Assembly (NCBI GenBank): GCA_031772625.1
Contig: CM062808.1
Location: forward strand, 475,413,655-475,477,654
From: Pinus tabuliformis
Taxonomy: Eukaryota; Streptophyta; Pinopsida; Pinales; Pinaceae
DNA length: 64,000 bases
Direction of reading: 5' to 3'
In this document: positions 45,178-56,951 of the stretch, piece after piece
How positions within the stretch are numbered: the first letter of the stretch is position 1
Layout of the letters: each line of letters opens with the position of its first letter
Notes under the pieces: generated by a model
Seen by the model: the letters and a program-made list of their open reading frames with translations, nothing else
The model's database searches: none
What the model was told of the DNA's origin: nothing
Position numbers and translations under genes: made by a program

Positions 45178-47290
45178 AAGAGATGTGCGATATCGTATCA
45201 CTGGAATCCAACTAAGAAGGAGATTGGAGACTGGTTGGATAGAAAAATCCATGAATTCGCGGCACAAGAGAACAGAAACCCGTGACTGACAAAGGAACAG
45301 TGGTTGGACTGGTACCTATATACAGAGATCCACGAGATCTTTTCCTACTCTTTCCCTATTGAGCTATACGAGTGGATCACAAAGCTAGCAGATAGCCAAG
45401 GAAGGTGGAAACTTGACAGTCCTATTGTGTGGACCCTAGAGCTAGTGTGAAGGTTGGAAGCATCGGAGGATAAGATTGCTCACGTTGTCGATCATTGGCT
45501 CGATTGTGTCATAGGAGGATTTGTTATTGAATTTGCGGTCGACACCTTAGTCAGCTATAGCAAGACGGAGCGACACTTTTTCAAAGGATCACAAGGTAAG
45601 TACGTAAAATCTTTGAATACATGGATTAAAATGTTGTTGTGCGAAAAATGGGTTATGCAGCTACCTTTATGTTCAGGACTATGCGAGGCAGAAAAATTTA
45701 CAAAAACGAAGGAAATAAGGGTCCAGCGTATAACCCCTTAATTTCACCTCTGCGAAGGGATGAAGAAGCGATAACGAAGGGTTCTCCACGAAGCACTATT
45801 CAGTTAATAAGACAAGGATTCCCGTCAATATCACCTCCACCCACACCACCTCTGACTTCACCGCCATCGCCTCCAACTTCACCCGTACCACCTCCACGTC
45901 CACCGCGGTTCAGTATGGACAATATAGTGAACTTTCCTTTGTTAAAAGGCTTGGGAAATGAGGACCCAGACCAATTTTGGTTCATTGTGAGGGTTGTATG
46001 GGAAGCTCAAGGTGTTACAGATGACCACATAAAGAAGGCGACACTGGTTAGTTCTCTGCAAGATCGCGCGCTAGTACTCTAATGATAACTCGAATGCTGG
46101 AATAGCAGACATCCAGGTAGCAGTAAATAGGGAATTTAGCAGGCCTAAATCTGAGGCACAGTCAATTGTGGGATTCAAAGAGATTGTGATGCGACCAGAC
46201 GAGATGCCTTGGGAACTAGATTAGAGGTTGAAATGTACAATCCGTGAAGCCAACATGAATTTGATAGATGGACAACATCACGAGTGGTTTGTGGCTTCGC
46301 TACTACCACACTTAAGGAGTGTGCTGTCGCAGCAGAAGATAACAACTCAGGAAAAATCCTTGGAGATTGCCATGAGACTACATGACACCCTGATGCAAGA
46401 TCCTAATCTAGGAGTTCAACAAATCCATGCGCAGTTGAAGAATATGTGCCTTGAGATGCAAGGTTTGAAGCAGGACAGGACAGTTTGACTAGAGGTACAC
46501 AAGGAAGTATGGTGCTTGAAGGGTCATGACAAAGACCATTGCTTGGTCTTTGTGAATTACCTTGCAGGGGGAGGACCTATGCCTTTAAGGTCAGAAGCTC
46601 AAACATGACCTAGTGCGGGGCCTCCATTATGGTGCGCTATGTGTCAGGTAGCTTGAAAACATGCCACAGATAACTGTCACTTGCTACAGAAGTATGTACA
46701 AGCACCACAACAGCTGTTCTATAACTTTTGTAGGTCGGTAGGACATGATGAGCGTACTTGCAGGAGTTAAGAATTGATGATGGATAGAACTCCCACCTAC
46801 AGGGTTCAGGTTGAAACACAACCCCTTGATCAGAATGCAGGGATGGCACGAACAGGATTTCAAGGGTGCAGACGAGGCCGAGGCAGAGGAGGACCTAGTA
46901 TAGGTCGCAAACAGTGGATTTTCAACAATTGTAGAGGACCGGGACACTGTGCATGCGATTGCACTAATCCAATGCGTCCATTGTGTAAGTATTGCACGTT
47001 GTTTGATCATGAAACAAAATACTGTCCTATGCTAATAGCTAGGATATGAGACAAAGGGGTGCTACCACCTCCACTGACTCATAACCTGCAGATGATGAGG
47101 TCTGAGCCACGTGAAGAAGATTCGAACATAAACATAGTGCTTAGGAGTGGGATCACGACAGGGGATGACAAGGGGAAATAGCCAGAAGGCAGTACATGGG
47201 TTTTCAAAGCCCCAATGAAAGAGGTTGAGTTCGATTAGGAGCATGCTCATGAAACCTTCATTGAAGCTAAGAAGAGCTTCGCTGAGGCCT
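45178..47290 (+). pseudogene. gag: F gag
   Basis: Coding-like across several frames. An N-terminal part has conserved words such as WLDWYLYTEIHEIF and WIKMLLCEKW (to about 45660). A Pro-rich linker follows (about 45820-45910). A Retrotrans_gag-type domain starts near 45940 (LLKGLGNEDPDQFWF, VVWEAQGV, ATLVSSLQDRAL) and continues to 46490 (WFVASLLPHLR, LEIAMRL). Cysteine-rich knuckles follow to 47050, with NNCRGPGHCACDC and CKYCTLFDHETKYC the clearest. In-frame stops and frame changes are frequent, for example at 46080 and 46486. It would be the particle protein; this copy is dead. Confidence 0.82.
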
Positions 47291-47960
47291 CCACCTCAAG
47301 AAGCAAGGATAAGCCTGAGCCGAAGATGGACCCCTCTATGCTCACAACTTTCTTGGAAACCTATATGAAGTTACTGCGCGACAATAAGGCTATGAAAGGG
47401 ATACAAGAACTCATCAATAGATGTGTTGGAACCGCGCCAGGTGAGCCTTGCATAGTACGAAAGATTGGCAAGCATAAAACAAGGACGGGATGGGAGATGA
47501 GACTAACTGCTCAAATAGGAGAGTATGAAATGGATCAGGTCATTTTGGACCTAGGGTCAGATGCAAATGTCCTACCGAAGTAAACTTGGGAGTGAATCGG
47601 GAGACCTGCATTGCAATGGTCTCTAATTCAACTAAGGATGGCGAATCAGTAGGAAATCATCCCCATGGGGCGGCTATAGGGGGTGACCATGGATATTGAG
47701 GGAGCAAGCGCGCTAGCGGATTTTGAAGTAATAGAGACAGGGGATGATAGAAATCCCTACCCTACACTCTTGGGAACTAACTGGGCAACTAATATGAATG
47801 AGGTAATCAATTTGAAGAAGTGAAAGATGATCTTTGAGAAGAAATCACTGTGCGTAATAATACCCCTAGATCCTGTTGAAGGATCGCGCTATACGAAACC
47901 AATCCGCGATTATGAGAGTGATGATGATCTGGAATGCATCTATAAGATAACATCGCGAGA
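47291..47960 (+). pseudogene. pro: F aspartic protease region
   Basis: A lead-in segment rich in Lys and Glu is followed by MRLTAQIGEYEMDQVILDLGSDANVLPK at about 47499-47582, in which DLGSD is the aspartic protease active-site box (D-x-G-S/T family). The frame then stops at 47581-47583. Further protease-like sequence, with TLLGTNWAT near 47766, follows with nonsense codons. The enzyme would cleave the Gag-Pol polyprotein. Confidence 0.75.
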
Positions 47961-48059
47961 ACAATAATAGGTGAATCCCACTACGGATGGACAGATTACA
48001 TGGGATCACGAGAGTTCCTGCACTTCGGATTCTGACAAAGAAATAGAATGCTGACAGAA

Positions 48060-48780
48060 CTGGTTACACGAAGTAACTACACTGAATTGCAACATGATGA
48101 CCTGGTCGTTGTGCTGTGTGTCGTCAAAGGCAAGAAATCTACCTATTTATGATGGTCTAAATGAGGTAGATATTTTTTTGATGCATTTGAAAGGGAGGTA
48201 TCATAAAATCAGCACTTCCAGGCCTTGGACTGGGCACTGCGTGCAACACCCTCAAGATGGTGGGGTACGCACAAGGGAAGCTTTGATGATTAGCGCGAAT
48301 GTAGGAGGATGATGAGAACATGACTTGGGAAGCCTAATATGTGACTGACAAACAAGTACGATGGACAGAATGATCCACATGCGCATCTAGCCAAATGGAC
48401 ACAGGTTTATGGAGAAAAGCCCCGACCTGAGTGGGTGCACCTGTTTTGTCATACCCTAGATGTTATCCCAATGAATTGTTATATAGAAATAGAGCTCCAC
48501 CATGGGACAAGCGACTGGGATATCCTACGCAAAGGATTCATGATGACATTCAGTTTTGAGGATGGGTTTGACAATATTGATGAGGCGCTACAAGAGGTGA
48601 AAGTCGCCATCTTTAGGATACCGCAAGATCCTTTAGACCTAATTTAGCCTGAATGGGCTACCCAACTAAGTCACACGCTCGAATGTTATAATGTAACTGT
48701 TGAAGATGAGGATGAGGATCCCCGGAAGACTAACATTCTGGAAACAGAAGGCCACCGCGAGGTTCAAGGACCATAGATTG
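48060..48780 (+). pseudogene. F second gag-like segment between protease and reverse transcriptase
   Basis: A FDG-type entry (NLPIYDGLNEVDIFL near 48130) is followed by HPQDGG and similar remnants. Then comes WVHLFCHTLDVIPMNCY, SDWDILRKGFMMTFSFEDGF and IDEALQEVKVAIF to about 48640. The layout resembles the Retrotrans_gag fold a second time, downstream of the protease. An acidic tail follows. Frames change at about 48310-48430. The function is unknown to me, and it could be a duplicated capsid module. Confidence 0.5.
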
Positions 48781-48929
48781 AGAACCCTGATATAACCACA
48801 CTAGTGAAAACAAAAAAAGTGAACTTTGGTACAGAGGCAGAACCCAAATTCACAAAGATTGGAGACAACTAGTACAATGCGACAGTGGATAAGGTCACTA
48901 AATTGCTCCGCGAATACTAGGACTTATTC

Positions 48930-50260
48930 CCTACCAATTTTACGGATTTGAAAGGAATAATCAGAGATCTAGGAGTGATGAAGATCACATTAAAGCCCGC
49001 CACAAAGCTAGTTAAGTAGAGGCCTTACCACCTCAATCCAAAATACAAGGAAAAGGTCAGCTTAGAACTAAACAAGATGCTAGTGGCAAGCATCATTGAG
49101 CCTGTGGAAGAATCCGATTGGGTAAGCCCAATGGTGGTGCAAGAGAAGAAGCAGAAGGATGAGATAAGGATATGTGTGGATCTCAGAAAACTGAATGACG
49201 CTTGTGTGCATGATCCTTTCCCAACTCCATTTACAGATGAAGCATTGGACAATGTAGGTGGCCAAGAAGCATATTCCTTCACTGATGGGTTCTTTGGGTA
49301 CCACCAAATCAAAATTGCGCCGGAGGATATGAGCAAGACAACCTTCGCGAATGAGTGGGGTTGTTTTCAATACACCTTAATTCCATTTGGATTGAAGAAT
49401 ACACCTGCAATATTTTCACGTGTGGTTATTGCGGCATTCAAGGAATTTATTCATAAGTTCTTGGAGGTATATTTTGATGATTAGACTATATTTGGGCTGG
49501 TTAAGCACCATGTAGTGAGCTTGCGTCTGATGCTAGATACCTGCCAAAGATACCAGATCACGCTCAATCTCAAGAAGTGTCTGTTTTGCATTCCTTTTGG
49601 GAACCTATTAGGGCATGTGGTTTGTAGACAAGGACTGATGGTAGACCCCACGAATATCACAGTGATACTGAACTTGGAAGCGCCGAGGAGTGTGAAACAT
49701 ATGCACGCTACTCTGGGACATACGAGATTTTATAGAAATTTTATCAAAGGCAATGCCCAGATCACCACGCCGATGGAAAAATTGTTGAAGGAGGATGTCA
49801 CGTTCTGCTGGAACAATGACTATAAGAAAAGCTTGGATATATTGAAAGAAAAGATGGTTACCATGCCGATTCTAGTCTTCCTGGACTAGAAGAAAGAGTT
49901 CAGTGTACGTGTTGATGCGTCATGTATAGCGTTGGGGGCAGTACTAACACAAGATGAAGGCGAAGGCTTAGAACATCCTATCGTGTTCACAAGTTGTAGA
50001 TTATCCAAAGTAGAGAAGAACTATTCTACCACTGAATGCAAGGGGCTATCTATGGTGTATGCGCTCCAAAAGTATCGGCAGTATTTGCTAGGAGGCCATT
50101 TTAAAATGTATACAGATCACTCCGCGCTGAAATACTTGGTCAATAAGCCTGTGTTGGGGGGGCGAATCTGCCGATGGCTCTTATTATTCCAAGAGTACAA
50201 TTTTGAAGTTATTGTGAAGCCTAGACGATTGAACGCAGGACCAGATCATCTGTCGCACAT
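48930..50260 (+). pseudogene. pol: F reverse transcriptase and RNase H
   Basis: The reverse transcriptase leads with ASIIEPVEESDWVSPMVV. It continues through RICVDLRKLND (about 49167), the fingers-palm GYHQIKIAPED (about 49300) and IPFGLKNTPAIFSRVV, to the polymerase box VYFDD at 49470-49481. A TAG at 49482-49484 replaces the tryptophan usual after this box. The connection follows (LLGHVVCRQGLMVDP). RNase H begins near 49910 with VDASC, then TECKG (E) and YTDHSALK (D). From 49077 the frame is constant and broken only by nonsense codons, among them the TAG at 49887-49889. Confidence 0.9.
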
Positions 50261-50369
50261 CGAAATAGGGGAGGAACCTACTAATTTGGAGGAAGGATTA
50301 CCTGATGCGCTGCTATTTGCAGTACGTGTCGTAGATGGTAATTTTGAGGATATAATACACTTCCTAACA

Positions 50370-51599
50370 ATGGGAACTGCATTGAAGGGTTTGAATGTCC
50401 AACAAAAGAAGGAATTAGTGGTGCACGCTGCAAATTTTTCTGTCATTGCTGGGAATCTATACAAAATGGGGTCTGATGAGATATTGCGAAGATATGTACT
50501 GGAGTTCAAGAGAATCAGCATCCTCGCGGATGCTCATGGGTTCATCGCGGGAGGACACTATGCAGGGAGAGAAACCGTGCTGAAGATTCTGAGCGCAGGG
50601 TTGTGGTGGCCAACCCTTCATCAGGATTCAAAATCATATTGCAAGGCATGTGATGTATGTCAGAGAATAGGCAGGCCATCACAGAGGGATGAAATGCCTT
50701 TAAATCCACAAATGATGTTGCAACCTTTCAAGAAGTGGGTAATAGATTTTTTAGGACCCATTCAGCCACAAGGGAAGACAAGGGCGTGGTATATAATCAC
50801 TGTGATAGAGTATTTGACATGATGGGTGGAGGCGCAACCTGTGAAGGATTGCATGGGGGTGACGACTGCAAAGTTCCTATTTCAGCATGTATTGACGTGA
50901 TTTGGATGTCCAAAGATTTTGATGAGTGATCGGAGTACACACTTTCTAAATCAAACAATTAGTGTGCTAACAAAAGAATTTCAAGTATATCACTGGAAGA
51001 GCACACCTTATCACCCATAGGCTAATGGGACAGTGGAGGCATTCAACAAAGTGCTTGAAAACACGTTGACCAAGGTTTTCAATGCTCAACAAAAAGATTG
51101 GGACCTACGCATACCTGCAGTGTTATGGGATTATTGGATGACGTGCAAGAAGTTAACGGGACAGACATCCTTTAGGCTAGTATATGGGGTTGAAGCAGTG
51201 ATGCCTATGGAATACATCATGCCTAGTCTGCGCATAGCAACACTCACAGGTATGATGGATCACGGAGCCTTGGAAGAGAGGCTCACGCAACTGGATGATA
51301 TCGAAGAGGAAATAGTTTTGGCTGGATTTCAGCAACATGTCCAAAAGCAGCGTGAAAAGGCATGTCATGATCGACACATCAAGCTGCACATATTTAAGGT
51401 AAACGATCTGGTTTTTTTGTATGACAGTAAGTTTGATAAATTTCAAAGTAAATTCAGAATGCACTGGTTAGGGGCCTATGTTATTAAGGAGATTACCAAC
51501 GGTGGCGTGGTCCAGTTGGTTGAGTTGAATGGAGATCCCTTCCCAGGAAATGTGAATGAAAACCGATTGAAGCCATACATAGGTGGCCCGTCCATCTAA
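50370..51599 (+). pseudogene. pol: F integrase
   Basis: The HHCC zinc finger is seen as GGHYAGRE to CDVCQRIG (50545-50670). The catalytic core has WVIDFLGP (D near 50743), SDRSTHFLN near 50930 and [14 protein letters not shown] (E near 51035). The C-terminal part contains [26 protein letters not shown] and [14 protein letters not shown]. There is no chromodomain. In-frame stops occur near 50819, 50897 and 51017. The CDS ends at 51597-51599. Confidence 0.9.
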
Positions 51600-51788
51600 C
51601 TATGTGATAGAAGCACAGTCTTAGTGCTCTAGGTAGTTGAAAGGAGGCGGGGGACTATAAACTACACTACCCGGGTTGGGGAACTGCGCAATTTCAAGAC
51701 TGCACAAAGCAGGGAAGTGTCATATGGTCCGTGACAGCGCGTAGGCAACTGCACTAGTCGTGGAAATAGTGCACAGGTCCGCCGGAAA
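51600..51788 (+). other. Spacer between F integrase and downstream coding region
   Basis: About 190 bp without a supported frame. It contains a G-rich stretch (GGAGGCGGGGGA near 51643) resembling an internal polypurine tract. Confidence 0.5.
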
Positions 51789-53880
51789 GTGACCATTAAA
51801 GTCATTGTTCACGATTTGATGGTCAAATTGTGGCCAAATGGAGTGGGCGACAGGCATTTAAGGCGAAATGTATGGATTAGATTCTTGAAAAAATTTCGCC
51901 AATCCAGCATTAATGGGTTGAATGTGGGGGGAACGGTCAGATTTGAATTCAAAAGGCCCTATAAATTACAGGTGCCTATCTAGTGGAAAACACTTGCCAT
52001 TTTGAGAACTGAGTTGTTGTGCGCTCAAGTATACATGAACCGAGACCTATTCGAGACTCTGAAAGTGAATTCATTGTTTGAGAAACTACCAGAGACACTA
52101 CAAGAATTGTGGAATAGTGTTATGTCAGCACCCGCAGAAGCCATGGACACAGGAGTGGTGACAACTGAAGAAGCCGTGCAGGAAATTGAGGTAGTATAAG
52201 CTACCCCAGAGAGTGACAAAGTGGTATTCAAAATCCCTAAATCACCTAGGACACCGAGCCAAGAAAACCACAGAGGACCCAAATCACTTTGAAAGAAATG
52301 GGGAAGGCCATTAATCTGGAGGCAGACCAAGAAGAATCTGAAGAAGTCCTGGTGGATGAGGAGGATTTGGAAATGGAAGTTGAAACCCAGGGTGCAGACC
52401 TTATTACTAGGTTACTAGAATATGTTCCTTCACGCAAGGGCAAAGCCAAGGTGCCAAAGGACATAAACGAGAGCAAGAGCTCCCTGCAAACTCCGTTGCT
52501 CCCAGATGACATTGTTTTTGAGGGGTCGTTCTTAGGGTGGGTTCTTGTACTAAATTTTGAAGATTGGGACCTCGCAAACGAGAAATTCCCGCATTTAGCG
52601 AATGAGTAGTTAATGCTCTGACGGATTGATACGACTGCTGGAATGATAAAATTAGAGCCGTGTAGATGGCTAAAGGGTGTAGAGAAAGTCGGGCTACTCA
52701 ACCTTCTCTGCGTACTACATTACCACCGCGCCCCAGTGCCACGAAAGAAAACCAAGGCGTCAAAGACATCCTTCAACCCAATCACCCTCACTGAGGGGGA
52801 TTTGCACGATATTGGAGAAACTATGAGAGATGTCATCATGGAGGCCCTCAAATAGTTCGAAGAGTAGCAGCAGTTGATATTAGGGGCTCTCCTGACAGAG
52901 CTGCGAGAGTTGCAAGCTCGCACTCCACAGGCTGGCACAGTGTCCACCAGCCTCGCGATCAACACTTCAGCTGTCATGGAGATGTTGCGCACAAAGGTGA
53001 CCAACACAATAGTGCTACAAGAGGGGGCACTTACTTACTACGGAAAATTAGTCGTGCTCTGCAAGTGATGAGCGAGCAGCACATCAATATCGAGCAGTTG
53101 GGCCTGCAGCACAATGAGGTAGTGGAACAGAATAAGAAAATCATGCAGGTAGTGGAGGAGGCCTGCCGAATGGTCCCGAAGTTGGACATTCAGGCAAAAG
53201 AATCGGTTGAGGTGCATGTCCGCAAGTTATCCACAGGGGTGCGTGACACTCGGATCGAGATGGCTAGGATTCAGCTAGAGCTGAAGTTGCAGATCACAGA
53301 ATTGTAGTTGAGGGCACAGCCTTCGACCCCGTCAGAAGTCAGGGAACAGTGTGCCACCGCGGTTGCAACAGAAATAACGGTGGTCGACAGTGCAGTAGCA
53401 GACTTCACATGAATTTTTGAACAATCATTCGAGGTCCTGACCACCCTATAGGAGGATTCGAATGTAGAGCACCTAGAGATAGAGGCAAGCTAGCTACAAC
53501 AAAGATATGGCAAGGTCAAAGGGACCGCGCAGACAGTCGCCCTTACATAGAGGCTCGCATGGATGCAGGAGGGAAATGTGCTTAAGGAACAAGTGGATGC
53601 CGCTCGGCACAAATAAGTTGTCCTAAAAGTGCACCTACATACATGGATAGATGAGGCATATATGATCACAACTTCCATCGAAGGAAAGCTCGCAACACTA
53701 CAGGCAACTCAGCAGAATATTTAGGGTGGCAGTTCAGCGGCAGTCACTGAGCAGAGAGTAGAAGTCGTCCAAAAGGCGATTGCTTAGTGCGCTTCCGAGG
53801 TTGCAGTCATCTAAACGGAGCTGGGAGGTCTTCACGCTAAGATCTTCACGCCTGCCGAGTGGCTTGAGGGTGAGTCACGA
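51789..53880 (+). pseudogene. F coding region downstream of pol (coiled-coil-rich, unknown function)
   Basis: About 2.1 kb of sense-strand sequence is coding-like: 51789-52290, then another frame 52289-53040, then a third from 53065, with nonsense codons. The first part is basic (WIRFLKKFRQ, VRFEFKRPYKL). The middle is acidic (ADQEESEEVLVDEEDLEME). The last third is heptad-rich and probably coiled coil (INIEQLGLQHNEVVEQNKK, TRIEMARIQLELKLQITEL). I see no signal peptide or membrane segment, so the position is env-like but the protein is not. I do not recognise the family. Confidence 0.5.
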
Positions 53881-53897
53881 TGTTTTTGTTGGGGGCT

Positions 53898-54851
53898 TGT
53901 TGGGCGCGGGATCCCCCAAGGATAGTTTTGGGGCTAAAAGCCCATATTTTGGTCAAATTTTGTAATCCAAGTGTAAAGACTCCGCATTTTGTGGTTGCAG
54001 AGCGCGTAGATGTTAAAGAGTCATAGGGTTGTCCACCCTTATTTTGGAATTGTAATGTCGGCTATAGAAGATCTACCCATGGTCCGTGGATCATGTAATT
54101 GTATAAATAGAGCTAAGCTCTAAGTAGTTTGATAAAAAAAAGGAAAAGAAGATATGATGTATGAGAGATAGCTTTGAAGTAGAAGTCTAAGTTTTGGGTC
54201 GTAGCATAGGTAGAGGCTCTGCAGCTAAGTGTACAGAGGACTAGGATAAAAGTCCATAGCTGAGTGCGCGAACCCCTGCAGTTGAGTGCGTAGGGTAGGT
54301 CGAGTTTGTAATCATCCGAAATTATCAATAAAGAGAAGTATTCTACAATTTCTGCATCTTTATTTCCTATTTATGCATCTGGTTATGTTGGGTATGAATT
54401 TCACTTATAATGCTTATATGATGCGTGAATATATGTAATTGTGTTGGTTAGGTGAATGTGAGTAAGAGCATTTGTTTACACGAAGCTAACTAAGATAGAT
54501 TAATAAGTTAAGTAAGACACGTAGCCTAGTTTGCGAGATATTACAATTCGCTGCCTTAGCAGCGCTATAGTACCTCAGCCCCAAGTTAGGGCTGCGCGAA
54601 AGCCGATTGTACCTTTTTCACGAAGGTGATGAAGGGTGGAACAAAGGGCTAAGCAACTTGCGTGAAGGTAGGTATAGCCAGAATAAACCGACATCACAAC
54701 CATCTCAAGGGTGCAAAAACTTGGTTCCAGCATCCCCCTATACTACTTCGAGTGAGACTTCAGTCCATGCTCCACGGGCTGATGCTGAAAGGGCCAGTAG
54801 TGTAGGGATTTGTTTGGCTAACTAACGTTGAACCTAGGTCAAGCCCCCTCA
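53898..54851 (+). repeat. 3' LTR of F (954 bp)
   Basis: It starts TGTTGGGCGC after the G-rich run GTTGGGGGCT. It matches 44212-45137 until CCTCA and then diverges. TATA box at 54102-54109. Confidence 0.88.
54102..54109 (+). promoter_or_regulatory. TATA box of F 3' LTR
   Basis: TATAAATA, equivalent to 44390-44397. Confidence 0.55.
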
Positions 54852-54869
54852 AACTAGCACTAGTTGTAG

Positions 54870-55078
54870 GCATCATGGAAGAGACGTGGAGGGGGGCCAC
54901 AACTGAGACCGAAAGGACCCTTCATGATGTACATAGAAACTTGGTGAGACTGACTAACTAGGTACCTATGGAAGCCATAGAAGACCTTCCGGAAGAGATG
55001 CAGATGTGGGTGGTAGGAGTTCCACGTGATTGGGTGTGACTTTTCTGACGGGTGGAGAATTATGGGCATAAGCCCTAA
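54870..55078 (+). pseudogene. Antisense ORF of H, exon 2
   Basis: TTGTAG at 54864-54869 is a plausible 3' splice site. The first two bases complete the glycine codon left open at 44065. The frame then runs IMEETWRGATTETERTLHDV and onward to a terminal TAA at 55076-55078, with stops at 54959 (TAG), 55037 and 55046 (both TGA). The segment is charged and probably helical. Without F the intron would be about 164 bp. No homologue of this exon is in the window, because the ORF at 63153 reaches the edge just where the intron should start. Confidence 0.62.
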
Positions 55079-55189
55079 CTCTGTAGGATGATTTTGTCCC
55101 AATTTTGTATATTATTTTGAACATAAAACTTCTATCTATTTACCGATGGTTTCACTGTGATGATCATATATATATACACATGACTTTTC
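55079..55189. other. AT-rich gap between antisense exon 2 and the terminal RNase H
   Basis: About 110 bp, non-coding on both strands. It would hold the convergent 3' ends of pol and of the antisense transcript. Confidence 0.5.
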
Positions 55190-55650
55190 AGTTATTTTTT
55201 ATTTTTAATGTGATGAATTATTTATGTGCCAATCTAATGCTTCATTAGCAATGGAATCTGCAAATGAATTTTTTGATCATGGAATATGAATAAATGTGAT
55301 ATAAATAAATGATCTCTATAATAAACGCACTCTCAGAAATTGGCGATATAAATAAGGATCTATCACACAATATATCTTGTTTAATTCAGATACCACTAAT
55401 TGTGAATCCAAGTATACTACTAATGAATCAATACCAATATATATTGTCTCAGATAGTAAACTAATGACAACAGTATATTTGGAAACATTTTTTGAAGCAA
55501 GACCAATACATATGCCTCTTAAAACCAACAATTGGCTGGAGGGATAATAAATCACCCAAGCTGTGGAAGCAAGGTTCTAGGTGTGTCTACTAGTACCATC
55601 ATCAAACCCTATATATATTAAATCGTCCATCATTACCTACCAAATAAGAT
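55190..55650 (-). pseudogene. Additional RNase H domain downstream of integrase (element H)
   Basis: The minus-strand frame reads IYIGFDDGTSR, then an in-frame TAG near 55578, then ASTAWVIYYPSS, SKYTVVISLLSETIY, VVYLDSQLVVSELN, DPYLYRQFLRV, a TAG, and FADSIANEALDWHINNSSH. This is the RNase H fold with aspartates in FDDG, LDSQ and ADS. The usual glutamate position appears as Lys (SKY), a likely inactivating change. Tat-lineage elements are known to carry an extra archaeal-type RNase H. Here it lies after the integrase C-terminus. It would help remove RNA from the RNA-DNA hybrid. Confidence 0.72.
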
Positions 55651-55714
55651 CAAAAATATCGACATCACTAAGAAACTGATAGATAGATATGCACAAATAT
55701 ACAATATTTACAAC

Positions 55715-56897
55715 CAAGCAAATGCTAGGCCGAAGCCTAAGAAAAATATATTTTAAGATAGAGCCCATTTCTGGGCTCTGCCAACTCATTTTCCTCAAAA
55801 TCAACCAACTCATAAGCTTTCTTTTTCAAGACCTTTTTAACAATGAAGGGACCATAACACATAGATTTGAACTTGCCTGCCCCCAAGGCATATTTTTCTT
55901 GGTCATAAACCAAGACAAGCTCTCCTTCAGAGAAAACCCTAGGATGGACAGCCTTATCATATTGAGATTTTACTCTCTTTTTATGAGCTACGTTGATTAT
56001 GGATGCATCTCAATGCTCCTCATCGAGATGTTCCAAATGAACGAGGTATTCTTCAATACTAGAAGTATCAAGAATAATTTCAACAACTAATTTAAGGGAA
56101 GGAAATTCACATTCCACAGGAAAAATTGATTCCAACCCATAAACTAGTTGAAAAGGAGTAAAACCTGTAGCAGCATTGACTGGCATTCGGTATGCCCAAA
56201 GCGTCAGATATAACATAATGTTCCAATTAGATCAAGATTTTTTAATCTACCTTTGCAGGATGATTTTTAGGGATTTATTCACGGCTTCAACTTTCCCATT
56301 GGCCTGAGGATAATAAGGAGATGAATGCTCCAGCTGGAAACCCAACTTAAGAGCCAATTCAAGCATCATGTGGTTCTGGAAATGACTGCCATGGTTAGTT
56401 ACAATCTCTTTGGGAATACCAAACCAAGAAATGACTTGGTTGAAGAGAAACAGGGTTGTTGTTTCACCATCGTTCTTGAAAGTGGGCATAGACTCGGCCC
56501 ACTTAGTAAAGTAGTCGATAGCTACGATGATATACTTATGATTTCCTGCTGAAGGCAGATTGCAAGTAGTAAAATGAATACCCCACTTTGTGAATGGACT
56601 GACGGTAATCACAAGAAAGAGCAGAACTAGATGCACGTGCATCTTTCAAGTATAAACTTGATAAGGGTGGCATCCCTTGACCGCTTCAACACAATCCTTG
56701 AAGATCAAGGGCCAAAAGTAGTCTGCACGCAAAAAAAATTGGGTTGTTGCAAGCCCAGATAGATGACGACCACAAGCTCCACTGTGGCAATCATTTAGCA
56801 CAAACTCAACTTCTTCTAAGGTTAAACAATGTCTAAGGATTGAATCAATCCCGCGACGATATAAAGTTTCACCTATAGTAATATAGCTTTTATCCAA
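55715..56897 (-). pseudogene. pol: Element H integrase
   Basis: The zinc-finger region (56897-56646) keeps CHSGACGRHLSG and KGCHPYQ, where the last cysteine is replaced by Tyr. The core (56642-56247) has WGIHF near 56583, IIVAIDYFTKWAE, VTNHGSHFQN (the usual SDRG or NDNG aspartate replaced) and SPYYPQANGKVEAVNKSL with the catalytic Glu. The C-terminal part (56216-55715) has LTLWAYRM, FQLVYGLE and GPFIVKKVLKKKAYELV. No chromodomain. The losses in both catalytic parts agree with an old, dead copy. Confidence 0.87.
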
Positions 56898-56951
56898 GTG
56901 ACGTAACTTTCTACGTTCATCCTTCGAAAAAGTGAGAGGAAACTTTAAAGT

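Larger units (their letters stand above)
44212..54851 (+). mobile_element. Ty3/gypsy element F, full length but decayed
   Basis: LTRs at 44212-45137 and 53898-54851 flank a 8.8-kb interior with gag, protease, a second gag-like segment, reverse transcriptase, RNase H, integrase and a downstream coding region, all on the plus strand. Nonsense codons are abundant throughout and some frameshifts occur. It sits in what looks like the intron of H's antisense ORF. The target duplication is not clean: CTAGG on the left and CTAGC two bases beyond the right end. Confidence 0.88.

Noticed and set aside
44207..54858. Perfect target-site duplication for element F
   Set aside because: Left CTAGG and right CTAGC match at four of five bases, and only if the LTR ends two bases after CA, so I did not call it.
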